A stretch of 40,921 nt of DNA from NCBI GenBank assembly GCA_049975505.1, contig JBNGCY010000010.1:1-40921 (forward strand), read 5' to 3'. Shown piece after piece: positions 23,177 to 32,070 of this stretch. The position numbers and the translations under genes are program-made. Below the pieces are notes generated by a model. The model searched no databases. It worked only from the letters and a program-made list of their open reading frames with translations, and was not told the origin of the DNA. The DNA comes from JAIVHC01 sp049975505. GTDB lineage: Bacteria > Desulfobacterota > Desulfuromonadia > Desulfuromonadales > Desulfuromonadaceae. How positions within the stretch are numbered: position 1 is the stretch's first letter; every line of letters starts with the position of its first letter.

Positions 23177-23788
23177 TTGATACTCGGAGTGACAGGGGGG
23201 ATTGCGAGCGGCAAGAGTACAGTGGCTGCCATTTTCGGGGAACTGGGAGCACATGTGATCAGCGCCGATCAGATTGCACGTGAAGTGGTCGCGCCCGGAT
23301 CAGAGGTGCTTGCTCGTCTGGTCAGGATGTTCGGCAAAAAAATCCTGAATGCCGATGCCAGCCTGGATCGTAAACGCCTGGCGGACATAGTGTTCGCGGA
23401 TCCGGCGGCACGCGCAGAGCTGGAGAGGATCATGCATCCGGCTATTGCGGCTTTGTCGCAAAGGCGTTTAAAGGATGCCGCGCAGAGATATCCGCTTGTA
23501 GTGTATGAAGCGCCGCTGCTGTTTGAAGCCAATGCGCAGGAGCGCGTGGACAAGGTATTGTGTGTCACGGTGGACCCGCATATTCAGCTGCAGCGCGTGC
23601 AGAAGCGGGATGGCTGCTCTCGGGCGGAGGCGCAGGCCCGTATAGATGCGCAGATGCCGCAGAGTAAAAAGGCAGAGCTGTCTGACTATGTCGTCGACAA
23701 CTCTGCCGGTGTGGATGTCTTGAAAAAGCAGTTAATCGCCCTGTGGCATGCTGAGCTCGCAGGGGAGAAAGAGCGCGCGGATTACTGA
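23177..23788 (+). CDS. coaE: Dephospho-CoA kinase
   Basis: This enzyme phosphorylates the 3'-hydroxyl of dephospho-CoA, the last step of CoA synthesis. It is 203 residues, normal. The P-loop GVTGGIASGKST is at about 4-15, followed by ISADQIAREVV, the CoA-binding lid LERIMHPAI, VVYEAPLLFEAN and RVQKRDGCSRAEAQARI. I accept the TTG at 23177 because AAGGAGG lies five bases upstream, the frame begins exactly at the expected MILGVTGG, and the nearby ATG at 23172 is out of frame. A dispersed repeat ends 13 bases before the start codon. Its last 7 bases overlap the convergent IclR gene. It is probably not in an operon. Confidence 0.94.
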   Translation: MILGVTGGIASGKSTVAAIFGELGAHVISADQIAREVVAPGSEVLARLVRMFGKKILNADASLDRKRLADIVFADPAARAELERIMHPAIAALSQRRLKDAAQRYPLVVYEAPLLFEANAQERVDKVLCVTVDPHIQLQRVQKRDGCSRAEAQARIDAQMPQSKKAELSDYVVDNSAGVDVLKKQLIALWHAELAGEKERADY

Positions 23789-24564
23789 TTGTAGCCAAGG
23801 CGGGTGGAAAGGGTGTTGGCGGCATCCATAACCAGGGGAACCAGCTCTTCGCGGATGCGTTCATCCGTAAAGCGCATGGAAGGCCCGGAAAGGCTGATCG
23901 CCCCGACTATGCGCCGGGTGTAGTCGCGAATGGGAGCGGCTACACAGCGGACGCCGGTGTCCATCTCTTCGTTATCGATAGCGTAACCCTGCTCTGCCAC
24001 CTGTTTTAGTTCTTCCTTGAGTTCCTCAAGGGAAGTGATGGTGGTATCCGTATATGCGGTGAAATTCTGGGGCAGGGAATTGTCGAGCTCCTCCTCCGAC
24101 ATGTACGCCAGATGTACCTTGCCCGAAGCGGTGCAGTACGCCGGCAGGCGTGAACCCACGCGTGAGACCACGCGTACCGTCATGTCTGTTTCCACCACGT
24201 CGAGGTAAACAACGTGATTCTCTTTGAATATCGCCACATATGCGGTTTCGTTGCACGCTTCAACCAGTTGTTCAAGGGCGAGCTTGGCCTGGCGCAGCAG
24301 TCCCATCTGATGGATGAATGTCTGCCCCAGCTCCAGCGACTTCAGACCGAGGCGGTAGTTTTCCGTCGCCTTGTTCTGCTCGATATAGCCGCGGGATTCA
24401 AGGGTGGCCAGAAGGCGAAACACGTTGTTTTTATGCAGTTTCAGCCGCTTGCTCAGCTCCGTCACCCCCAGTTCATCGACATCATCGTGGAACTGCTCGA
24501 GCAGATCCAGGGCGTGGGATACCGCCTGAATTATATACTCAGATTTTTGTTTTTTTGCGGGCAT
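23782..24564 (-). CDS. IclR-family transcriptional regulator
   Basis: A 260-residue DNA-binding regulator. The N-terminal winged helix-turn-helix covers about residues 10-75 (AVSHALDLLEQF, VTELSKRLKLHKNNVFRLLATLESRGYIEQ). The C-terminal effector domain (about 90-255) contains CNETAYVAIFKENHVVYLD, LPAYCTASGKVHLAYM, GYAIDNEEMDTGVRCVAAPI and the closing GAISLSGPSMRF. The start at ATG 24564 (MPAKKQKSEYI) has GAGG upstream. An upstream ATG at 24654 would add 30 unlikely residues. IclR proteins usually control adjacent catabolic genes, but no such operon is here, so the target is unknown. The 558-base region upstream could hold its operator. Confidence 0.92.
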   Translation of the reverse strand: MPAKKQKSEYIIQAVSHALDLLEQFHDDVDELGVTELSKRLKLHKNNVFRLLATLESRGYIEQNKATENYRLGLKSLELGQTFIHQMGLLRQAKLALEQLVEACNETAYVAIFKENHVVYLDVVETDMTVRVVSRVGSRLPAYCTASGKVHLAYMSEEELDNSLPQNFTAYTDTTITSLEELKEELKQVAEQGYAIDNEEMDTGVRCVAAPIRDYTRRIVGAISLSGPSMRFTDERIREELVPLVMDAANTLSTRLGYNQ

Positions 24565-25122
24565 AGGGTTGTCCTCTTTTGAGACAGCGAAGTTTATGGG
24601 TGCCGCTTTTCCCCGGCTGAAAACAGCGGAAACGAATTCCTGTCCGGGCGGCACAGATTTACTGTGTATGAAATATATGCATGTAGATTCAATTCAAAGC
24701 GCTTGTGTATAAAACCAGCACCCGGTTGTCAAGAACTAGTGATAAAAATTGTGACATATGTGAAGAGCCGATATCTCTTCCACATGGTTTGTCCGTCACC
24801 TGTGCAGTATTGCAGTTCTGCTCTTCAATCCCTGAATATGCACGATGTCATCCGCGTGGGACATGCCCTGTTCCGGGGTTCGAAGCGAAACTTAGGAGAA
24901 AATATAGAATGACGTTTTAAAATTGTCAAGCTGATTAGCACAAAAATCGTATGCAATATATTTTTCGGAGCAAACCCTGTCTTTTGGCGGGAGAAAAAGG
25001 GGAGTCCGGTGTTATGGCGCAGGGTTTTTCAGTGGGGGTGAATTGCCTATTCCGGCGCTCAAATCAACCTGTGGCTTATGCGGATGCGGGCATACTGTGA
25101 TACTGTTTTACTCCAGATATGA
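24565..25122. other. Long non-coding region between IclR and truD
   Basis: 558 bases without a gene I can support. It is AT-rich compared with the neighbours in the first half (runs such as AAATATATGCATG and GTAATTTTA-like stretches) and must include the IclR promoter on the minus strand. An 82-codon frame at 24664-24912 on the plus strand has no ribosome binding site or recognisable protein. No tRNA, riboswitch or clear hairpin was seen. It could be the relic of a lost gene. Confidence 0.45.
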
Positions 25123-26319
25123 TTATTGTGATTTTACAATCTCTCGGATAAGGCTGGTTGCATAACTGCCAGCGGGAAGGCTGAATTCAAGGTTCAGGCT
25201 GCTGTCTTCTGCACTGCAGGTGATGTTCGCTGCATTTACCCGCAGGGGGCGGCGTTCAGCACTGAGTTGCAGACCCTTGAGGGCTGTGTAGTGCGTGTCA
25301 TCCATACGTTCTTTGTCGAGTAACGCCTCCTCCAGTATCCCGGCCTGGCCCCGCGCAAGCATGGCCTTTTTCCCCGGCATCAGGCCGGTCGGGCTTATTT
25401 CAAACGCATCCGCACGCGCCTGTTCAGCAGCAGGATCGTCTACGCGGAAACATGCGCCACTGGCATGAATGTAGGCGATGTCTCCGGGCCAGAGGATATC
25501 GAGAGAGTCGAGGCGCATCTGCACCTGACGGTCGAAGATTTCCGCTTGGTAGGCGCTCAGGTACAGACGCAGGATGTTTTTATTCATACTCAGAACCGCT
25601 TTTTTCGCGCTTGCCCCGCCCCGCAGAGCCTGAAGCAGGCGTCTTTCATCGCGCATGCGTCGGGGCATGGTGCTGATCGCCCGCTCCAGATCGTTTTCTT
25701 CAAACGCCTTTGCGGCCTCGCTCCAGTGGGGATTGGTTATGCTGTCCGGAGTTCCGATGATTTCCCGTACTGCGGTCTCGAAATCGGCACGCAGGATAGC
25801 GGCACCGATAACGGGGTTGTTGCCGCGTACGCCATAACGTTGTGTTCCGAAGAAGTTGGGCACCCCGGTGTGGCTGAGGACGTGGATAATATCCAGCGCT
25901 CGCTCATGGCTGCGCGGTTTCACTTCGCGGATACGCACCCTGAAGCGGTTCCCGCGCAGATGCCCGAGGCGCAGCTTGTTGGGATGCCTGCTGATAGAGA
26001 GAAGTTCAATGTCCGGACCTAAATCCAGGCTTTCTATAGCGGCTTCATCCACACCTGCCACAGAAAACCATTGGCGTGTGGTGGCGCGATGGTCCTTGAG
26101 GCCCGCATATCCGATGGCTGCAGGTTTTATCTTCAGACGTTGCGCCAGCTGTTCTGCTACGTGGAGGGTGCTGCAGTTGCGCTTTTCTATCCACATATAC
26201 ACATGTTCTCCCGCGCCGCTCGGGAGGTATGCGGGGATCTCCTCGACATAAAAATCTTCCGGCGCATGTTTTATACTTCCCCCCGTACCGGGAAACTCAC
26301 GGGTCAGATATCCCTGCAT
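25123..26319 (-). CDS. truD: tRNA pseudouridine(13) synthase TruD
   Basis: TruD makes pseudouridine 13 in tRNA (notably tRNA-Glu). The 398-residue sequence has the motif region VYMWIEKRNCSTLHVAEQLA, the catalytic Asp76 in GYAGLKDHRATTRQW, then GNRFRVRIREVK, PNFFGTQRYGVRGNN and the inserted TRUD domain, and a C-terminal FSLPAGSYATSLIREI. The start ATG 26319 has GAGGAG upstream, and its 5' end overlaps the trmB 3' end by 16 bases, so both tRNA-modifying genes form one operon with trmB first. TruD is found in gamma-, delta- and epsilon-type proteobacteria and some archaea and eukaryotes. Confidence 0.95.
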   Translation of the reverse strand: MQGYLTREFPGTGGSIKHAPEDFYVEEIPAYLPSGAGEHVYMWIEKRNCSTLHVAEQLAQRLKIKPAAIGYAGLKDHRATTRQWFSVAGVDEAAIESLDLGPDIELLSISRHPNKLRLGHLRGNRFRVRIREVKPRSHERALDIIHVLSHTGVPNFFGTQRYGVRGNNPVIGAAILRADFETAVREIIGTPDSITNPHWSEAAKAFEENDLERAISTMPRRMRDERRLLQALRGGASAKKAVLSMNKNILRLYLSAYQAEIFDRQVQMRLDSLDILWPGDIAYIHASGACFRVDDPAAEQARADAFEISPTGLMPGKKAMLARGQAGILEEALLDKERMDDTHYTALKGLQLSAERRPLRVNAANITCSAEDSSLNLEFSLPAGSYATSLIREIVKSQ

Positions 26320-27047
26320 GATTGCTCCTCGGATGTAGTTGAGTGCCGCAGCTGTGAATCCCGTTTCTGGCGGCAGCGGAAGCTGAGTTCGAGTTCCGGC
26401 ATGCTGCTGCGCTCCAGAATTATATCCGGATTGCGCTGTCTGTGGAGATAGTGTATGGGCAGATTCTGCTCTTTAAAACGCCGCATATAGCGCGAGGTAG
26501 GGTAGCCTTCAAGTTCATAGGCGATGGGGGCTTCGCGGCGATTGATAAAATGGGGCATTTCTTCCAGCGTCATAGCGACCTCCACGGCATAGTCCTCCAC
26601 ATCGGTGGAAAAATACAACTCCCCGTCCGGTTCAAGAAAATGGGCCAGCTGGGTGAGAAAACGCCGGTTGACCAGGCGCCGGCGCCGATGACGCTTTTTG
26701 GGCCAGGGATCAGGGCAGTTGATATACACCGCACTCAGGAATTCGTCCTGCCCGAACAGGCTGAGGAGATAGCGTGCTTCAACCCGCGCGACCCTGACAT
26801 TATCGAGCTCGAAGCGTTCCACGCGCCTGCAGGTTTTCAGGCAACCCTTGTTGTAGATATCGACGGCGATAAAGTTGATCTCGGGAAACTGCTGCGCCCG
26901 TTGGGCGATAAAATCTCCGGTACCGCAGCCGATCTCCAGAGCCAGAGGGCGCCGGTGTGTGAACAGAGAGGCGAAAGAACCAATTTGTGTCAGAGTAGAA
27001 GGGTCGAGAAATACCGGAGAGGTGATTTCAATAACACGCTGGGTCAT
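26304..27047 (-). CDS. trmB: tRNA (guanine-N7)-methyltransferase
   Basis: A SAM-dependent methyltransferase that forms m7G46 in tRNA. The 247-residue protein has the glycine-rich SAM loop ALEIGCGTGDFIAQRA (about 36-51), the acidic ribose-binding FIAVDIYNKG, the catalytic stretch INCPDPWPKKRHRRRR and ELYFSTDVEDYA near the C-terminal half. The C-terminal SRYMRRFKEQNLPIHYLH is usual. It starts at ATG 27047, with AGGAA about ten bases upstream, and its end overlaps the truD start by 16 bases. It is followed upstream by a 219-base gap to the divergent DAHP synthase gene. Confidence 0.94.
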   Translation of the reverse strand: MTQRVIEITSPVFLDPSTLTQIGSFASLFTHRRPLALEIGCGTGDFIAQRAQQFPEINFIAVDIYNKGCLKTCRRVERFELDNVRVARVEARYLLSLFGQDEFLSAVYINCPDPWPKKRHRRRRLVNRRFLTQLAHFLEPDGELYFSTDVEDYAVEVAMTLEEMPHFINRREAPIAYELEGYPTSRYMRRFKEQNLPIHYLHRQRNPDIILERSSMPELELSFRCRQKRDSQLRHSTTSEEQSCRDI

Positions 27048-27266
27048 GGTGGTTTGTTCCTGTCGTGGTCATGCAGGTCGTTGGAGTAGATGGTGTAAGG
27101 TTGCAGAAGCGGCCTGAAACTACCACAAGCCCGTGCCGAATTCAACGCGCCGGGATGTAGAGGGCTGCCGTCGGGGCTAGCGGGGATTTCAACTCCTGCG
27201 TAAGCCTGAAAATATGCTAGTATCCCATCCTGAATCTGTTACCCGTTGCCACAGGAGATAATCAGT

Positions 27267-28277
27267 ATGCTCATAGTCATGGATCACAGTGCGACCGCGG
27301 ATCAGATAGAGGCGGTCAATGACAGCGTTAAAGAGATGGGGCTCCGCCCCGAGCCCATCCCCGGAAGTCAGCGCACCGCGATCGGTGTGCTGGGGAACCA
27401 GGGTTATATCGATGACAGCACGATCCGGAATCTGCCCGGGGTGCGCGAGGTTATTCATGTAAGCAAGCCGTATAAGCTTGTCTCACGCGATTTCCACCCC
27501 GAGTCGAGCGTGGTCGAAGTGGCGGACGTGAAAATCGGCGCTGATTCCCCCCCTGTGGTGATGGCGGGTCCGTGCTCGGTGGAAAATGAAGCCCAAATGT
27601 TTGCAAGCGCAAGGGCGGTAAAACAGGCGGGAGCCCATATCCTGCGCGGGGGCGCGTTTAAACCGCGCACCGGCCCCCACTCATTCCAGGGACTTGGGGT
27701 GGAGGGGTTGAAGCTGTTGCGCTGTGCCGGGGATGAGATGGAGATGCCCGTGGTCACTGAAGTGATGCGCATCGGGCAACTCGACGATGTGTGCCGTTAT
27801 GCGGATATTGTGCAGATCGGGGCGCGCAACATGCAGAACTTTGACTTGCTCAAAGAGGTGGGTAAGCTCGATGTCCCCGTACTCCTGAAACGCGGCATGA
27901 GCGCCACCATTGAGGAGTTTCTTGCCGCTGCGGAGTACATTGTTGCCGAGGGTAATGGCAGGGTTATTCTGTGTGAGCGCGGTATCCGCACCTTTGAAAC
28001 CGCAACCCGCAACACCCTGGATCTTACCGTGGTGCCGCTGGTGCAGCAGATGAGCCATCTTCCCATTATTGTGGACCCCAGCCATGCCACGGGGCGGCGT
28101 CACCTGGTGCCGGTGATGGCAAAGGCGGCGATGGTTTGCGGCGCCAATGGACTGATGATCGAAGTGCACAACAATCCGGCGCAGGCTCTGTGTGACGGAG
28201 CCCAGAGTCTGGATGGAGATGAGTTTTCCTGCTTGATGGATGATCTTCGACATTTGCACAGTTGTTATAAACGTTAG
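27267..28277 (+). CDS. aroF: 3-deoxy-D-arabino-heptulosonate 7-phosphate synthase, type I-beta
   Basis: This enzyme condenses phosphoenolpyruvate and erythrose 4-phosphate in the first step of the shikimate pathway. It has the I-beta layout of Thermotoga: an N-terminal ferredoxin-like regulatory domain (about 1-68, MLIVMDHSATADQIEAV), then a barrel with VVMAGPCSVENEAQ, RGGAFKPRTGPHSFQGLG, LLKRGMSATIEEFL, LCERGIRTF and VDPSHATGRRH. The N-terminal domain is the usual seat of feedback control by tyrosine or phenylalanine. I start at ATG 27267 with CAGGAGA upstream, giving 336 residues. The frame reaches 27246 but the added residues are not family-like. It is divergent from trmB and followed by a dispersed repeat. 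Confidence 0.94.
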   Translation: MLIVMDHSATADQIEAVNDSVKEMGLRPEPIPGSQRTAIGVLGNQGYIDDSTIRNLPGVREVIHVSKPYKLVSRDFHPESSVVEVADVKIGADSPPVVMAGPCSVENEAQMFASARAVKQAGAHILRGGAFKPRTGPHSFQGLGVEGLKLLRCAGDEMEMPVVTEVMRIGQLDDVCRYADIVQIGARNMQNFDLLKEVGKLDVPVLLKRGMSATIEEFLAAAEYIVAEGNGRVILCERGIRTFETATRNTLDLTVVPLVQQMSHLPIIVDPSHATGRRHLVPVMAKAAMVCGANGLMIEVHNNPAQALCDGAQSLDGDEFSCLMDDLRHLHSCYKR

Positions 28278-28286
28278 AAATAGAGA

Positions 28287-28445
28287 GTAACTCTTCAGTA
28301 AGGCCTTGTGGCACCCATCCCAAGGGACACGACTGTTTGAGATCGGGGCCGTCCATGGCCGTTCGACTGTCGCCGTCCGTGGCGACAGACGCCCTTTCCA
28401 TGGGTACCACAAGCCCCCACCGGAAGTGGTGGTGAATAGTTACAA
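28287..28445 (-). repeat. Dispersed palindromic repeat, copy 3 (longest, opposite orientation)
   Basis: On the plus strand it starts GTAACTCTTCAGTAAGG and ends GGTGGTGAATAGTTACAA. Inner arms are GCCTTGTGGCACCC (28303-28316) and GGGTACCACAAGCCC (28402-28416), and the CTGTCGCC/GGCGACAG hairpin is present. It is nearly identical to copy 2 on the other strand and carries 14 additional bases. It fills the aroF-AGCS symporter gap, so it has no room for another gene. Confidence 0.87.
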
Positions 28446-28457
28446 AAAAGAAAGGAC

Positions 28458-29804
28458 ATGACAGCTTTGCACGAATTTATCGGATATGTGAACGGATTTG
28501 TCTGGGGTCCGGTGATGCTGGTTTTTCTGGTGGGAACCGGGGTTCTTCTGACCCTGCGCCTCGGCGGTATCCAGGTGCGCCGTCTGCCGCAGAGTCTGCG
28601 GCTGGTGTTAAGCGGGCGCAAGGGATCCGGCGCCGAAGGGGATATCTCATCCTTTCAGGCCCTGACCACGGCGCTGGCGGCCACCATCGGTACCGGCAAT
28701 ATCGCCGGAGTGGCAACCGCACTCTATCTGGGGGGTCCCGGCGCCATCTTCTGGATGTGGGTGTGTGCCGTCTTCGGGATGGCGACCAAATATGCCGAAG
28801 CAGTGCTCGCAGTGTATTTCCGTCATCACCTCCCCGATGGCACCATGCAGGGCGGTCCGATGCGCTACATCAGCGAAGGCTTAGGGCTGCCATGGCTCGG
28901 GATGCTGTTTGCGGTCATGGGGAGTATCGCCGCCTTCGGAATCGGGAGCATGGTGCAGTCCAACTCGGTTGCGGTTGCCCTGGATGCGACCTTTGCGATT
29001 CCACCCCTTGCTACCGGAATTTCTCTAGGATTGTTGTGTGCTCTGGTAATCCTCGGAGGGATCCGGCGCATCGGCCGGGTTACCGAAAAACTGGTACCTG
29101 TGATGGCTCTGGTTTATGTCGCTGCTGCCATTATTGCCCTCGTGCTCAATATTGAAGCGGTGCCCGGAGCCCTGCAGATGATTTTCACTCATGCCTTTAC
29201 CCCGGCGGCCGGCAGTGGCGGCTTTGCGGGTGCCACTGTCGCGATGGCGATCCGTTTCGGGGTGGCGCGCGGGGTGTTCTCCAACGAGGCCGGACTCGGC
29301 AGCGCTCCCATCGCTCATGCCGCCGCGCGTACCGACAGCCCGGTACGTCAGGGCCTGGTGGCGATGACCGGGGTGTTTTTCGATACCATTATTGTGTGCA
29401 GTCTCACCGCGCTGGTCATCCTCACTTCCGGAGTCTGGGACAGTGGAGAGCGCTCCAGCGCCCTGACCGCAGCGGCGTTTGAAAGCGCCATCCCCGGATT
29501 CGGCGCGATATTCGTCACTATCGGGCTTGTGGTGTTTGCGTATTCCACCATGCTCGGCTGGGCCTATTACGGTGAGCAGTGTATTGAGTATGTGTTCGGA
29601 TTAAAGGCACGTACCCCTTACCGCTGCCTGTTCTGTCTCGTTATTACGTGGGGGGCGCTGCAGAAGATCGGTTTCGTATGGGATATCTCCGACACCATGA
29701 ACGGAGCCATGGCGATCCCCAACCTCATCGGCCTGGTGGGATTGTCCGGGCTGGTGGTGCGCCTTACCCGGCGTCACTTTCATGAAGCAGAGTTACGTCT
29801 GTGA
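28458..29804 (+). CDS. Sodium:alanine symporter family protein (AGCS)
   Basis: An inner-membrane transporter of 448 residues with about eleven membrane segments and the family stretches IGTGNIAGVATALYLGGPGA (about 76-95), VFGMATKYAEAVLAVYFR, GPMRYISEGLG, RFGVARGVFSNEAGLGSAPI and AFSTMLGWAYYGEQ-like FAYSTMLGWAYYGEQ. It takes up alanine or glycine with sodium or protons; the exact substrate is not readable. The start ATG 28458 follows AAAGGAC, twelve bases after the end of a dispersed repeat. The priA start overlaps its stop codon (GTGA at 29801-29804), so both are translationally coupled, although they have no evident shared function. Confidence 0.93.
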   Translation: MTALHEFIGYVNGFVWGPVMLVFLVGTGVLLTLRLGGIQVRRLPQSLRLVLSGRKGSGAEGDISSFQALTTALAATIGTGNIAGVATALYLGGPGAIFWMWVCAVFGMATKYAEAVLAVYFRHHLPDGTMQGGPMRYISEGLGLPWLGMLFAVMGSIAAFGIGSMVQSNSVAVALDATFAIPPLATGISLGLLCALVILGGIRRIGRVTEKLVPVMALVYVAAAIIALVLNIEAVPGALQMIFTHAFTPAAGSGGFAGATVAMAIRFGVARGVFSNEAGLGSAPIAHAAARTDSPVRQGLVAMTGVFFDTIIVCSLTALVILTSGVWDSGERSSALTAAAFESAIPGFGAIFVTIGLVVFAYSTMLGWAYYGEQCIEYVFGLKARTPYRCLFCLVITWGALQKIGFVWDISDTMNGAMAIPNLIGLVGLSGLVVRLTRRHFHEAELRL

Positions 29805-32044
29805 CCGGGGCTGCTGCTGAATCCGACATGGAAACGCGCGTTGCAGAACAGATGGTGGCCGAAGTTGCGGTTTTTGCTCCTCTGCCACAGCCTTTAAGCT
29901 ATGCGGTCCCGGCAGAGCTTGTGACGGCGCTCCATCCCGGGATGCGGGTTCAGGTGCCGTTGGGCCGTCGAAGCGTTATCGGGGTCGTGCTCGCGCTTCA
30001 TCCCCCGCAAGAGCAGGAGTGGAAGCTTAAGCCGGTACTCGCATGCCTGGATCAGGATGTTGCGGCGCTGGATTCAGACAGTGTTGCGTTTCTGCGGCGG
30101 GTGAGCGCGTACTATGTCCATCCCCTCGGGCTCACCCTCAAGACCGCGCTCCCTGCCGGGCTTACCCGGCAGAAACCACCCGCGCATAAGCAGGAGATAT
30201 CCTATCGTCTGCACAATGCAGAAGCAAAGGTGCGCGGAAGTAAGCAACAGGCCCTCCTGGAATTTATCCGCACCCGGGGTGAGGCGCCCTTGGAGGATAT
30301 TCGGGTACATTTTCCCCAGCCCCACGCAGCGCTGAAGCGTCTGGAGGAAAAGGGTCTGGTGCAGCGCCGGGAGAGTAGCACCAGGCGTGATCCGTTTTCG
30401 GGGCTGGAGGCGATGCCGGATGAGGCGCCACCGCTCGCCGCAGAGCAGCGCAGTGCAGTAGATGCCATTTGTGCCTGTAGTGGAGTCGAGGCAGAGTTCG
30501 CTCCTTTTCTGCTTCACGGCGTGACCGGCAGCGGTAAAACCGAGGTATATCTCCACGCCATTGCTCATGTAGTGCAGAATATGAAGCAGCAGGCTCTGGT
30601 GCTGGTACCGGAAATATCCCTGACCCCGCAGCTGGTCAAGCGCTTTCGCGCCCGTTTTGAACATCAGCAGGTGCGCATCGGTATCCTTCACTCCGGTATG
30701 GGGGTCGCCGAACGCCACGATATCTGGCGTGAAATCAACCACAACCGCATTGATATTGTGATCGGAGCGCGCTCTGCGGTGTTTGCCCCTCTGCAACGTC
30801 TCGGGATTATTGTGGTGGATGAAGAGCACGATGAAAGCTACAAACAGGGGGAAGGGCTGCGCTATCATGCCCGCGACCTTGCTCTGCTGCGCGCCCAGAT
30901 GCTGCAGATACCGGTGGTGCTGGGGAGTGCAACCCCGGCTCTCACCAGCTTTGCCCGCGCCAATGCCGGACACATGACCCTTTTGAACCTCACCCATCGT
31001 GCCCTCGAGCGCCCCATGCCCGAGGTCAGGATTGTGGATCTGAGCGAAATAAAGCAGCCCTGTGTTCTGGGGGATGATATGCTTGAAGCTCTGGAGCAGA
31101 CCCTGGAAGCAGGGGAACAGGCGCTGCTGCTTCTGAATCGGCGCGGGTACTCCCCCTATCTGATCTGCCGCGACTGCGGTGCGACCTTCCGTTGCCCCAA
31201 CTGTGACATAACCCTCACATGGTATCGCAGCCAGACCCAGCTCAAGTGCAATTACTGTGACTACACGCAAACTCCCGCTGATGCCTGTCCTGCCTGTGGA
31301 GGCGCAACCATTGAACCGCGCGGAGTGGGGACGGAACAGCTCGAACAAATTCTTCATGAGCACTTTCCCGCGGCGCGCATCGCGCGTATGGATCGGGATT
31401 CTACGCGCACCAAGGGTTCTCAGCAACGCCTGGTGGATCAGATGGAAGCGCAGAGTGTGGATATCCTGGTGGGGACCCAGATGGTGGCCAAAGGGCATGA
31501 TTTCTCTGCGGTTACCCTGGTGGGGGTGGTGGATGCCGACGCCGCCCTGAATTTCCCCGATTTCAGAGCGGCGGAGCGCTGTTTTTACCTTCTGGCGCAG
31601 GTGGCCGGGCGTGCCGGGCGCGGCTCCATGCCCGGACGCGTACTGGTGCAGACCCGCACTCCGGATAATCCGGTGCTTGAGTGTGCATTGAAACATGACT
31701 ATCATGCGTTCTGTCGTCAGGAGCTCCCCATGCGTGAACTTCTGGGGTACCCTCCGTACGGCTATCTGGTGAATCTCGTGTGTTCCGGCCTCAATCGTAC
31801 CGAGGTTGAGGAGGGGGCGCAGCGTCTGAGCCAACGGCTGCAGACATTCAGCAAAGTAGAAATCCTCGGCCCCGCACCCTGTCCCCTGTTTCGTCTACGC
31901 AATCGATTCCGGGTTCAGATTCTTCTCAAAGCCGCGCGCCGTCCCCCTCTGCGCCGCATTCTGGAACAGATTCCCGCGCTGCGTGCTCTTCTGCCGCAGC
32001 GGGTGGGGTTGACTGTGGATGTGGATCCACTGGATATGATGTAA
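29801..32044 (+). CDS. priA: Primosomal protein N' (replication restart helicase PriA)
   Basis: PriA is a 3'-5' DNA helicase that reloads the replisome at stalled forks. The 747 residues show an N-terminal 3'BD domain (VAEVAVFAPLPQPLSYAVP), Walker A GVTGSGKTEVYLH (about 240-252), the DEEH box, GSATPALTSF and a full zinc-binding insertion with Cys pairs CRDCGATFRCPNC and CNYCDY...CPACGG. The second helicase domain has GTQMVAKGHDF and QVAGRAGRG. I use the GTG at 29801, which overlaps the AGCS stop codon; an internal ATG at 29828 is possible. It is followed with a 1-base overlap, or a short gap, by mltA. Confidence 0.95.
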   Translation: MTGAAAESDMETRVAEQMVAEVAVFAPLPQPLSYAVPAELVTALHPGMRVQVPLGRRSVIGVVLALHPPQEQEWKLKPVLACLDQDVAALDSDSVAFLRRVSAYYVHPLGLTLKTALPAGLTRQKPPAHKQEISYRLHNAEAKVRGSKQQALLEFIRTRGEAPLEDIRVHFPQPHAALKRLEEKGLVQRRESSTRRDPFSGLEAMPDEAPPLAAEQRSAVDAICACSGVEAEFAPFLLHGVTGSGKTEVYLHAIAHVVQNMKQQALVLVPEISLTPQLVKRFRARFEHQQVRIGILHSGMGVAERHDIWREINHNRIDIVIGARSAVFAPLQRLGIIVVDEEHDESYKQGEGLRYHARDLALLRAQMLQIPVVLGSATPALTSFARANAGHMTLLNLTHRALERPMPEVRIVDLSEIKQPCVLGDDMLEALEQTLEAGEQALLLLNRRGYSPYLICRDCGATFRCPNCDITLTWYRSQTQLKCNYCDYTQTPADACPACGGATIEPRGVGTEQLEQILHEHFPAARIARMDRDSTRTKGSQQRLVDQMEAQSVDILVGTQMVAKGHDFSAVTLVGVVDADAALNFPDFRAAERCFYLLAQVAGRAGRGSMPGRVLVQTRTPDNPVLECALKHDYHAFCRQELPMRELLGYPPYGYLVNLVCSGLNRTEVEEGAQRLSQRLQTFSKVEILGPAPCPLFRLRNRFRVQILLKAARRPPLRRILEQIPALRALLPQRVGLTVDVDPLDMM

Positions 32045-32070
32045 TGGAGCAGAAAATCAGGACTAAAACC

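Noticed and set aside
23172..23180. ATG at 23172 as start of coaE
   Set aside because: It is out of frame (ATG CAT TGA). The TTG at 23177 is in frame and well spaced from AAGGAGG.
24664..24912. 82-codon plus-strand frame in the IclR-truD gap
   Set aside because: No ribosome binding site, no family, composition unlike neighbouring genes; probably chance.
30074..31834. 586-codon open frame on the minus strand inside priA
   Set aside because: It is antisense to a complete PriA with all helicase motifs. Its protein is low in hydrophobic order and rich in His and Arg, as expected of a shadow frame in GC-rich DNA.
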